5,731 bases of DNA, taken from NCBI GenBank assembly GCA_903898475.1, contig CAIUFU010000259.1, positions 1 through 5,731 on the forward strand. The letters run 5' to 3'. Of the stretch, positions 1 through 5,731 are shown piece by piece. The translations under genes and the position numbers were made by a program. The notes under the pieces are model-generated. The model worked only from the letters and a program-made list of their open reading frames with translations. It did no database searches and was not told the origin of the DNA. This stretch comes from an uncultured Alphaproteobacteria bacterium. Its GTDB lineage: Bacteria; Pseudomonadota; Alphaproteobacteria; Rickettsiales; UBA1997. Each line of letters begins with the position of its first letter. Position 1 is the stretch's first letter.

Positions 1-291
1 GTAAGTGTCATCCCCAAAATCTTCGAGCAGCAAAAATCCAAATTCATCGTCACGTGCGAAAATTTTTGGCGCGGAGAAATCTTGCGAAACCAAAAATTCG
101 GCAATTTTAACAAAGGGTTTTACGTCTTCATGCGATGGCGGCGCAAACATCAAAATGTAAATTTTACTGCCAGTAAAAATTCGGTAGTAAGAACGAAAAG
201 AAGCATCCCCCGCAACTTTTTTAATCTCGCAATTTACGATTTTGTTTTTTGCTAAAAACTGGCGCGCCTTACTTTCATCAAGCTCAATCAT
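1..291 (-). CDS. amgK: AmgK-like amino-sugar kinase (COG3178 phosphotransferase), N-terminal part only
   Basis: The first 97 codons of a minus-strand gene are visible, from an ATG at 291 (MIELDESKARQ...) to a Tyr codon at bases 1-3; the rest lies off the left edge. Residues 27-37 (AGDASFRSYYR) form the glycine-containing nucleotide loop typical of the COG3178 family. They are followed by YILMFAPPSHEDV (46-57), then FGFLLLEDFGDDTY (84-97), which leads into the hinge. The family is related to aminoglycoside phosphotransferases and eukaryote-type kinases. Its characterised members (AmgK) phosphorylate MurNAc or GlcNAc at the anomeric position in cytoplasmic peptidoglycan recycling, usually with the nucleotidyltransferase MurU. 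The catalytic HxD region is outside the window and cannot be checked. The start is 3 bases after the stop of the GST-like gene, so the two are probably co-transcribed. No clear Shine-Dalgarno is visible. The family is a strong call; the exact substrate is inferred. Confidence 0.82.
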   Translation of the reverse strand, partial: MIELDESKARQFLAKNKIVNCEIKKVAGDASFRSYYRIFTGSKIYILMFAPPSHEDVKPFVKIAEFLVSQDFSAPKIFARDDEFGFLLLEDFGDDTY

Positions 292-294
292 GTT

Positions 295-972
295 TTAGAA
301 ATCTAATTTAGAATACCATTCAGGAGGCGTCACATTCGGGATACGATCTTTCAAAATCTCGCCAAAAACCTTGTGTGACTTAATCAAACTGTACCAATCT
401 TTTGCCGGCAAATAATGCTGCCAGTTAATGTCGCCGAAATAATCCAACACCGAAATTTGCGCAGCCGCAGAAAAATCAGCAACTGAGATGTGATCGCCAC
501 CCAAATATTTTCTAGTCTCCAAAAGATATTCAATGTAGCTGAGGTGAATATTTAAGTTGCGGCGCGCCACTCGTAAAATTTCTGAATTTGGTGCGTTCAC
601 ACCAGGTAAATAGCGGTTAAAGAAGCGTTCGCTTAAAACATGTTTGCTAACTTCATTGTAAAATTTGTCGTCAAACCAACTTTGCAAACGACGCACTTCG
701 GCGCGTTTGGTTAGCGAATCACCGAGAAAATTTTTGCTTTCGGGATGCTTGTCTTCGACATATTCCACAATCACCGAGCTGCCCGCAACCACCGCCGCGT
801 TACTATTATCAAACAGCACTGGCAAAGTTCCTGCCGGATTCATCGCGATAAATTCTTTACGTCTTTCCCAAAAATTTTCTTGGATTAATTCAAAACCAAT
901 TTCCTTCGCGGCCATGTGAGCTCTGACTTTGCGCGAAAACGGACAAATGACGTGATGATAAAGGCGATACAT
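295..972 (-). CDS. Glutathione S-transferase-like protein
   Basis: This 225-residue protein starts at the ATG at 970-972 (MYRLYHHVICPFSRKVR) and ends in TAA. The frame can be opened 11 codons further to a TTG at 1005, but MYRLYHH is where the first beta strand of the GST fold begins in relatives, so the ATG is preferred. The N-terminal thioredoxin-fold domain (about 1-78) shows C10-P-F-S, the position of a catalytic Cys or Ser in bacterial GSTs. It also has NPAGTLPVL (45-53) with the expected cis-proline P51, and SSVIVEY (65-71) at the glutathione gamma-glutamyl site. The C-terminal domain (about 88-225) is helical and carries the conserved SVADF N-capping motif (163-167). Length is normal for the family. 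GSTs conjugate or reduce substrates with glutathione in the cytoplasm; the substrate here cannot be told. It lies 3 bases upstream of the AmgK-like kinase. No Shine-Dalgarno is visible. Confidence 0.85.
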   Translation of the reverse strand: MYRLYHHVICPFSRKVRAHMAAKEIGFELIQENFWERRKEFIAMNPAGTLPVLFDNSNAAVVAGSSVIVEYVEDKHPESKNFLGDSLTKRAEVRRLQSWFDDKFYNEVSKHVLSERFFNRYLPGVNAPNSEILRVARRNLNIHLSYIEYLLETRKYLGGDHISVADFSAAAQISVLDYFGDINWQHYLPAKDWYSLIKSHKVFGEILKDRIPNVTPPEWYSKLDF

Positions 973-1078
973 AAATTTGAGAAATTTAGAAGTTAGAGAA
1001 ATCAAAAATATTTTTTAAAAACAAAGCAATTAACTTGCGACAATTCTTAGCGCCTCAATTCCTAATTTTTAAATTTTT
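973..1078. promoter_or_regulatory. Divergent AT-rich intergenic region, likely promoters for both sides
   Basis: This 106-base gap separates the GST/amgK pair from polA, so it should hold the promoter for each direction. It is very AT-rich, with a 12-base palindrome AAAAATATTTTT at 1004-1015 and A/T tracts at 1011-1020 and 1064-1078. A weak minus-strand candidate is TTGTCG (plus-strand 1038-1043) and TTTTAA (1015-1020) with a 17-base spacer. On the plus strand, TAATTT (1063-1068) could be a -10 box and would place the transcript start at or just before the polA ATG, but no good -35 lies at the right distance. No Shine-Dalgarno precedes either start. The boxes are weak matches picked by eye; only the regional call is firm. 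Confidence 0.4.
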
Positions 1079-3772
1079 ATGACAAAAAAAATCGCCTTAA
1101 TCGACGGCTACGGCTTTGTCTTTCGCGCTTTTCATTCGCTGCCCCCACTCACCAGATCAGATGGCACGCCAGTTGGTGCGGTTTACGGCTTCACCAATAT
1201 GTTGATTAAATTGCTCGCAAGTCTCGACGTCACTCACGCCGCTGTGGTTTTTGACTCTGGCTCTAAAACCTTCCGCAATGAAATTTACCCAGCTTACAAA
1301 GCCAATCGTCCGCCCTGCCCTGAAGAATTGATTCCGCAATTTCCAATCGTGCGTGAAAGCGCCGAATCTCTAAACCTCGCCATTTTAGAAAAAATCGGCT
1401 TCGAGGCTGATGACATCATCGCCACTATTGCCAAAAAAGCTGAAGCTGAAGGCTTTGATGTTCTAATTGTCTCTTCCGACAAAGACTTGATGCAGCTAGT
1501 AAATGAGCGCACTTTCATGTATGATGCGATGAAAAATCGTTTCATTGGAATCGCAGAAGTAAAAGAAAAATTCGCTGTCGCACCTCTGCAAGTTTTGGAT
1601 ATTTTATCTTTAATGGGAGACGCTTCCGACAATATTCCGGGCGTCAAAGGCATTGGCCCAAAAACCGCCGCCGAACTGATTCATGAATTTAGCACGCTCG
1701 AAAATATTTTTCTAAACCTCGATAAAATCAAACAAGACAAGCGTCGCGAGCTTTTGCGTGAAGGTGAAGAAAAAGCTAAACTCTCAAAAATTCTCGCTGC
1801 GCTAAAAGAAGATGTTGAACTGGGAATCACTTTGGATGATTTAAAAATTCAAAATCTCGAGCCCCATAAACTAATTTCCTTCCTTGAAAATCAAGGCTTC
1901 AAGTCACTGGTCACGCGCGTCAAAAAAGAGTTTAATATTGCAGATGCGGTTCAAACTGTTGTTTCAGTTTCTCACCCCGTGCTTGCCGCAGGGTCCAGCC
2001 CCCAACCTCAATCTCAAACTTCATTCTCTCAAGTAAAACTCACCGAAGTTTCTTCTGCAGAAATTATTGAGCGCCTCAACAAAGAAGCATCTGCAAGCGG
2101 ACTCGTCACAATCGATTTCAACAAAAATTTCTTCACCATTTCAACTTCTGATTCACCTTTGGAAATTTTTTATTTCGAAGCAAAAGCAGTGGTAAAAGCG
2201 GCGCCCACAAATCAGGTTCTTGATTTATTTAGCTTTCAGGAAGAAGCGACTCAAGTGCTTGAAGAATCATGGTTTAGCTTAGAAATTTTACAAAAAATTT
2301 TAGAAGACGACTCAATCAAAAAAGTTTTTTTCGACGCTAAAAGTTTTTTAAAAATCGCCAAAACCAATTCATTTGAAGATGTTTCTCTAATCAACCACCT
2401 GCTACACTCCGCAACTCGCAACGACTTGCGCGAGTTGATTAATTTCAACCTCAACGAAAATATTGAGGAGCTGGGATTTGCCAAATTTTTCTCTGAACTT
2501 GAAAAAAATCGCGAGCCTGATTTTTCTGACCAACCATCAAAAAAAGCCGAATTTTTTGCCTTCAAAAACTTCGCCATTTCGCAACTTTACAAAAATCTCG
2601 CGCCACAAATTTTCACGCAAAAATTAAGCGAGGCTTACAATTCTTACGAGAAGCCGCTTTTACGTATTCTTGCTCAAATCGAAAATGACGGCATCAAAAT
2701 TGACGTAGAAAAACTGCGCCAACTTTCACTCGAATTTGGCAAAAAAATTGCCGATTTAAGTTCTGAAATTTACGCGCTTGCAGGATGCGAATTTAACATT
2801 GCCTCCCCCAAACAACTTGGCGAAGTTTTGTTTGAAAGGCTCGGGCTTGATTCAAAAAAGAAATCAAAAAAGACGGGAGCGCTTTCAACCGGCGTTGGCG
2901 TGCTTGAAGAGCTGGAAGAATTGGGACATCCAATTGCTAGAAAAATTTTGGATTTTCGTAAATTTTCAAAATTAAAAAACACTTACACCGACGCTTTGCC
3001 AAAAGAAATAAATCCGCAAACCGGCAGAATTCACACTCACTTTTCAACCACCTCAACAATTACGGGACGCCTTAGCTCTAGCGCTCCCAACTTGCAAAAT
3101 ATTCCAATCAAAAGTTTGGAAGGACAAAAAATTCGCGAGAGTTTTGTTTCTGAGAAAGACCATTTTTTGATTTCTGCCGATTACTCGCAAATTGAATTAC
3201 GCGTGATTGCTCACGTGGCAAAAATTGAAAATTTGGTGCAAGCTTTCAAAGAAGAAAAAGACATTCACCGCATTACGGCGAGCCAAGTTTTTGGAATCCC
3301 CGAAGATCAAATTGACGACGCCACGCGCTCAAAAGCCAAAGCAATTAATTTCGGAATCATCTATGGCATCAGCGCCTTCGGCCTTGCGCGCCAACTCGAC
3401 ATTTCGCGCCAAGATGCCGCAGAGTACATTAGATCTTACCTAATCGCCTACCCAGGAATTGACGCCTACATGAAAGACACCATTGAACTTGCGCGCGCGC
3501 AAGGTTTTGTGCAAACTTTTTCGGGCCGCAAATGTTTCATTTCGCAAATCAACAATAAGAACCCAATTATTCGCAACGAAGCCGAACGCCTCGCAATCAA
3601 CGCCCCAATTCAGGGAAGCGCTGCCGACATTATCAAAAAGGCAATGATTCGCTTAAGCAAAAAATTCGCCGAAGAAAAACTGCGCTCAAAAATCATTCTG
3701 CAAATTCACGACGAATTGATTGTTGAAGCGCCAAAAGACGAAGTAGAAATCGCGACAAAAATTTTGAAATAG
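1079..3772 (+). CDS. polA: DNA polymerase I, ending at an in-frame TAG short of the normal C-terminus
   Basis: This 897-residue family A DNA polymerase acts in Okazaki-fragment processing and repair. The 5' nuclease domain (1-290) is intact: D8, D58, YKANR (73-77), E109/D111/D112, D134/D136, and GDASDNIPG (180-188) leading into a helix-hairpin-helix. A Ser/Pro/Gln-rich linker (about 291-318) leads to a degenerate 3'-5' exonuclease domain (about 320-510). The polymerase domain follows (about 515 to the end). It has TGRLSS (662-667), motif A DYSQIELR with D701, motif B with R750, K754, F758 and Y762, and motif C QIHDEL with D878/E879. These polymerase residues run four positions behind their E. 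coli equivalents, so the alignment is close. The ATG at 1079 gives the usual MTKKIALIDGYG start; no Shine-Dalgarno is seen. The TAG removes the last helix and strand of the palm; the missing residues are still encoded in frame downstream. Confidence 0.96.
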   Translation: MTKKIALIDGYGFVFRAFHSLPPLTRSDGTPVGAVYGFTNMLIKLLASLDVTHAAVVFDSGSKTFRNEIYPAYKANRPPCPEELIPQFPIVRESAESLNLAILEKIGFEADDIIATIAKKAEAEGFDVLIVSSDKDLMQLVNERTFMYDAMKNRFIGIAEVKEKFAVAPLQVLDILSLMGDASDNIPGVKGIGPKTAAELIHEFSTLENIFLNLDKIKQDKRRELLREGEEKAKLSKILAALKEDVELGITLDDLKIQNLEPHKLISFLENQGFKSLVTRVKKEFNIADAVQTVVSVSHPVLAAGSSPQPQSQTSFSQVKLTEVSSAEIIERLNKEASASGLVTIDFNKNFFTISTSDSPLEIFYFEAKAVVKAAPTNQVLDLFSFQEEATQVLEESWFSLEILQKILEDDSIKKVFFDAKSFLKIAKTNSFEDVSLINHLLHSATRNDLRELINFNLNENIEELGFAKFFSELEKNREPDFSDQPSKKAEFFAFKNFAISQLYKNLAPQIFTQKLSEAYNSYEKPLLRILAQIENDGIKIDVEKLRQLSLEFGKKIADLSSEIYALAGCEFNIASPKQLGEVLFERLGLDSKKKSKKTGALSTGVGVLEELEELGHPIARKILDFRKFSKLKNTYTDALPKEINPQTGRIHTHFSTTSTITGRLSSSAPNLQNIPIKSLEGQKIRESFVSEKDHFLISADYSQIELRVIAHVAKIENLVQAFKEEKDIHRITASQVFGIPEDQIDDATRSKAKAINFGIIYGISAFGLARQLDISRQDAAEYIRSYLIAYPGIDAYMKDTIELARAQGFVQTFSGRKCFISQINNKNPIIRNEAERLAINAPIQGSAADIIKKAMIRLSKKFAEEKLRSKIILQIHDELIVEAPKDEVEIATKILK

Positions 3773-3844
3773 GAAATGGAAAGCGCGGCGAATTTGGATG
3801 TTCCGCTCAAAGTAGATGTAAAAGTTGGGCTAAATTGGTCGTAA
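3770..3844 (+). other. polA: Amber codon and in-frame remainder of the polA C-terminus
   Basis: TAG at 3770-3772 is followed in the same frame by 23 sense codons (EMESAANLDVPLKVDVKVGLNWS) and a TAA at 3842-3844. These codons match the end of bacterial DNA polymerase I; E. coli has LMENCTRLDVPLLVEVGSGENW at the same place. The alignment needs no gap, and the TAG falls where E. coli has a glutamine, so a C-to-T change of CAG would explain it. If the TAG is decoded, the full protein is 921 residues, a normal length. The ATG at 3776 could in principle restart translation and give a 22-residue peptide, but no properly spaced ribosome site supports this. The other two complete stops in the window, of the GST-like and GT4 genes, are TAA, and the GT2 gene ends in TGA, so the window gives no independent evidence that UAG is reassigned. 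Confidence 0.85.
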
Positions 3845-3896
3845 TTTTTAGATGGCTTTAAGGCTTGGCGGGTATAGCTTGAAAGGCACTTGCTAG

Positions 3897-3930
3897 ATTT
3901 TCCGCGACGTCGCGGAAAATTCAGTTTTTT
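3897..3930 (+). terminator. Perfect palindrome followed by a T-tract, candidate polA terminator
   Basis: Bases 3897-3920 are a perfect 24-base inverted repeat with the core CCGCGACGTCGCGG flanked by TTTT and AAAA. As RNA it can form a stem of about 10 pairs with an ACGT loop. On the plus strand a run of six T follows at 3925-3930, four bases past the stem, which fits an intrinsic terminator for polA. The arrangement is not ideal: the stem carries T on its left arm and A on its right, the reverse of a typical bidirectional terminator, and no T-run follows it on the minus strand. It lies between the convergent ends of polA and the GT4 gene and may serve both. A protein-binding site or a dispersed palindromic repeat are alternatives. 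Confidence 0.5.
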
Positions 3931-4993
3931 ACACCTTCCCCACAATCTCCGCTAATCTTTTTTCCAACGCTTTGTAAGAAAATTTATCGCGCAATTTTTG
4001 CGAAGCATTGCTCACCATTTTATTCATTAATTCTGGCTCGTTAACAATTCTCACAACCGCTTTAGCAATGCGTTCTTCCACGTTGCTTTGTGGACTCAAA
4101 TCAACCATTAGCGAATCAAGTTCGTTTGTTAAAATTTCTAACGGACCGTCGGCATCGGTTGAAATTATTGGCTTGGCGAACTTCATTGCTTCAAGAATCA
4201 CAATGCCGAATGGTTCGTTTTTTGACGGTAAACAAAAGATATCGATTGAGTCGAAGAACTCTTTTTTGTTTTTGATCCAGCCCAAAAATTCTACTTTATT
4301 TTCTAAGCCCATTTGCTTCACCAAGTCACGCAGAACTGGTTCGTAGTAGCCATCTCCAGCAATCTTTAAAACGAAGTTTTTGTCAGAAATTTTTTCTAAA
4401 ATTTTTAGAGTTTTAATTGCGTAGTCGAAACCTTTACTTCTGTCGAGCCTACCGATTGTGCCAATGACGATTTTTTCTTTGGTCTGCAAACTATCGTGAA
4501 ACTTAGCTTCAAGCGCATCGCTTAAATCAATTGCGTTGGGGATCACAAAACTGCGTTCTTCGCTTTGACCTGATTCTACCGTGTCAAAGAAAATTCTTTT
4601 ATTCACTGACAGCACAATATCTGCGCCAATTGAGCGCCTCACATTGCCGCTGTGATTCACTGCAATTTGAAAAACTTTTTTGCCTTTAATTTTTCTGATT
4701 GCCTTTCGAGTCAAGACTGTGGCGCGCCCAATGTGAGAAATAGCAATGTCGGCTTTTTCTTCTTCTAAAATTTTTTTGATGTTTTTGACAGCGAGAAAAT
4801 CGTAATAGCCAAATTTATTGTCGGTTTTTTTGACGGCGATTCCGAGCTTTTTAACCTCATCTACGTAAGGCGCATCGGTTTTTAAAATTGCTACTACTTC
4901 GTGACCTAAGTTTTTTAGGGCGCTTGAATAATCAAGAAATGCCTGCTCAGCGCCGCCATTTTGCGAAGTGAGGATGATGTTTACTATTTTCAT
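3929..4993 (-). CDS. GT4-family glycosyltransferase (GT-B fold), capM/LPS type
   Basis: This complete 354-residue cytoplasmic or peripheral-membrane glycosyltransferase starts at an ATG at 4993 and ends in TAA. The N-terminal half has the acceptor-side motif MKIVNIILTSQNGGAEQ (1-17) with the glycine loop G13-G14. The C-terminal nucleotide-sugar domain has GTIGRLDRSKGFDYAI (178-193), where R182 and K187 correspond to the phosphate-binding Arg and Lys of the family. It also has EPFGIVILE (260-268), the EX7E signature of retaining GT4 enzymes, followed by AKPIISTDADGPLEI. GT4 enzymes move a sugar from a nucleotide donor to a lipid or glycan acceptor; the sugar here cannot be read from sequence. 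The start overlaps the TGA of the upstream GT2 gene by four bases (ATGA) and is preceded by GGAGAG nine bases away, so the pair is probably translationally coupled and works in the same surface-glycan pathway. Confidence 0.9.
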   Translation of the reverse strand: MKIVNIILTSQNGGAEQAFLDYSSALKNLGHEVVAILKTDAPYVDEVKKLGIAVKKTDNKFGYYDFLAVKNIKKILEEEKADIAISHIGRATVLTRKAIRKIKGKKVFQIAVNHSGNVRRSIGADIVLSVNKRIFFDTVESGQSEERSFVIPNAIDLSDALEAKFHDSLQTKEKIVIGTIGRLDRSKGFDYAIKTLKILEKISDKNFVLKIAGDGYYEPVLRDLVKQMGLENKVEFLGWIKNKKEFFDSIDIFCLPSKNEPFGIVILEAMKFAKPIISTDADGPLEILTNELDSLMVDLSPQSNVEERIAKAVVRIVNEPELMNKMVSNASQKLRDKFSYKALEKRLAEIVGKV

Positions 4994-5731
4994 ATTTTTT
5001 TTCTCTCCAAAGCTTTTAGGTAAGAAACCAGCGGATAAAGCCCCGCCAAGATTGCGATTAAGAATCCCAACGCGCCTTCCTTGTAACCTTTTTTCACGAC
5101 AAAGGCTTTCAAAAATCTCAGTTTGAAATCAACAATATTCTTAAAAAACCCACCTTTAATTTTGCCGTTGGCTACCATATCATTAGCGCGCCAAGTGGTG
5201 TAGCGGTTGAAACGCGCGATGGTGTCAGCGACGTCATCATCCATTAAATGCGTGAGAGAATTTTTTAAGATTTTTACTTCGGCTTTCAAATCGTAAGTCG
5301 GGTGAATTTCGCGATCTTCGTGATATTTTTTTAAGCCCCGAAAGGTAAAATATTCGCGCTCCAAAGGCGCTACAGTTCTAAGCCAACCGAATTTTACCAA
5401 ACGTTTTCCCACAAACTTATCAATTGAACCTTTAGCCGCACAAGGTTTTGAATTTTTGGCAATTTCTAAAATTTCAGCAGCAAGTTCCACAGAAAATCTT
5501 TCGTCACAATCAACTTCTAAAATCCAATCGTGGCTTGCCGCAGAAAGCGCTACATTGCGTCTTGCGCCTTCAATGCGCCACGAGCCTTCAATTATTTTGT
5601 TGGTAAATTTTTGAACAATTTCTTTGGTGCCGTCAGTGCATTTGTCTAGCACCACAACAATTTCATCAACGAAGCTCAGGCTTTTTAGGCAGTCGGCGAT
5701 TTTTTTTTCTTCATTGTGAGCCACAATTACA
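4990..5731 (-). CDS. GT2-family glycosyltransferase, WaaE/LpsE-like, N-terminus off the window
   Basis: The visible part begins inside the first beta strand (IVAHNEEKKIADCL) and runs to a TGA at 4990-4992. The GTG at 5724 is the Val of the usual IVxAHNEE motif, not a start: the frame stays open to the window edge and the true start should lie a few codons beyond it. Counting that Val as residue 1, VVVLDKCTDGT (23-33) and ARRNVALSAASHDWILEVDCDER (54-76) form the GT-A nucleotide-sugar site, with D72-C-D74 as the metal-binding DxD. The pattern, with HP at 141-142, LTHL at 157-160 and a hydrophobic C-terminal stretch at 217-236, fits the beta-1,4-glucosyltransferase group that includes WaaE and LpsE of lipopolysaccharide core synthesis. 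The C-terminal stretch probably ties it to the inner membrane. It leads straight into the GT4 gene. The exact sugar and acceptor are not determined. Confidence 0.88.
   Translation of the reverse strand, partial: VIVAHNEEKKIADCLKSLSFVDEIVVVLDKCTDGTKEIVQKFTNKIIEGSWRIEGARRNVALSAASHDWILEVDCDERFSVELAAEILEIAKNSKPCAAKGSIDKFVGKRLVKFGWLRTVAPLEREYFTFRGLKKYHEDREIHPTYDLKAEVKILKNSLTHLMDDDVADTIARFNRYTTWRANDMVANGKIKGGFFKNIVDFKLRFLKAFVVKKGYKEGALGFLIAILAGLYPLVSYLKALERKKI

Noticed and set aside
973..1005. Extension of the GST-like gene to a TTG at 1005
   Set aside because: The 11 extra residues (MISLTSKFLKF) precede the first strand of the fold, the codon is TTG, and the ATG at 972 gives the family-typical start.
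1294..1653. Antisense open frame of 119 codons within polA, and other overlapping frames in all genes
   Set aside because: They lie opposite or out of frame with strongly conserved coding sequence, show no recognisable motifs, and are explained by the codon pattern of the real genes.
1949..2030. Ser/Pro/Gln-rich, less AT-rich segment in polA as a possible inserted element (such as a palindromic element)
   Set aside because: It has no inverted repeat or target duplication and sits at the normal linker between the 5' nuclease and exonuclease domains.
2412..2437. 8-base inverted repeat CAACTCGC/GCGAGTTG with a 10-base loop
   Set aside because: It is inside the polA coding sequence, encodes ordinary residues and has no T-tract; likely chance.
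3776..3844. A separate small gene starting at the ATG at 3776
   Set aside because: Its 22 residues are the conserved DNA polymerase I tail in the same frame as polA, and no properly spaced ribosome site precedes the ATG.
5722..5724. GTG at 5724 as the start of the GT2 gene
   Set aside because: It is the Val of the IVxAHNEE strand; the frame continues to the window edge, so the gene is simply truncated by the window.

Overview
This window looks like a chromosomal housekeeping and envelope segment from a low-GC (roughly 40% by eye) alphaproteobacterium. The AmgK-type kinase, the GST and the capM-like glycosyltransferase all resemble versions I associate with Rickettsiales and their relatives. 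The taxon is an inference from protein style; there is no rRNA or other marker to fix it. I see no phage, transposon, CRISPR, tRNA or rRNA sequence, and no convincing new multi-gene system.

Layout. Bases 1-972 hold two minus-strand genes in tandem: a 225-residue glutathione S-transferase-like protein (972 to 295), then, 3 bases later, the first 97 codons of an AmgK-like amino-sugar kinase that runs off the left edge. A 106-base AT-rich intergenic stretch (973-1078) separates this pair from the divergent polA gene (1079 onward, plus strand), which fills most of the window. After polA comes a short convergent gap (3845-3928) with a perfect 24-base palindrome. The right third (3929-5731) holds two minus-strand glycosyltransferases with a 4-base stop/start overlap: a GT2-type enzyme cut off by the right edge, followed by a complete GT4-type enzyme. 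Together they suggest lipopolysaccharide or other surface-glycan synthesis.

The most notable point is in polA. The open frame ends at a TAG (3770-3772), but the same frame continues for 23 more codons to a TAA (3842-3844), and those codons encode the normal C-terminus of bacterial DNA polymerase I. So polA either carries a very recent nonsense substitution (or a base error), or the amber codon is read through. Separately, its 3'-5' exonuclease domain has lost three of four metal-binding carboxylates, so it probably does not proofread, while the 5' nuclease and polymerase motifs are intact.
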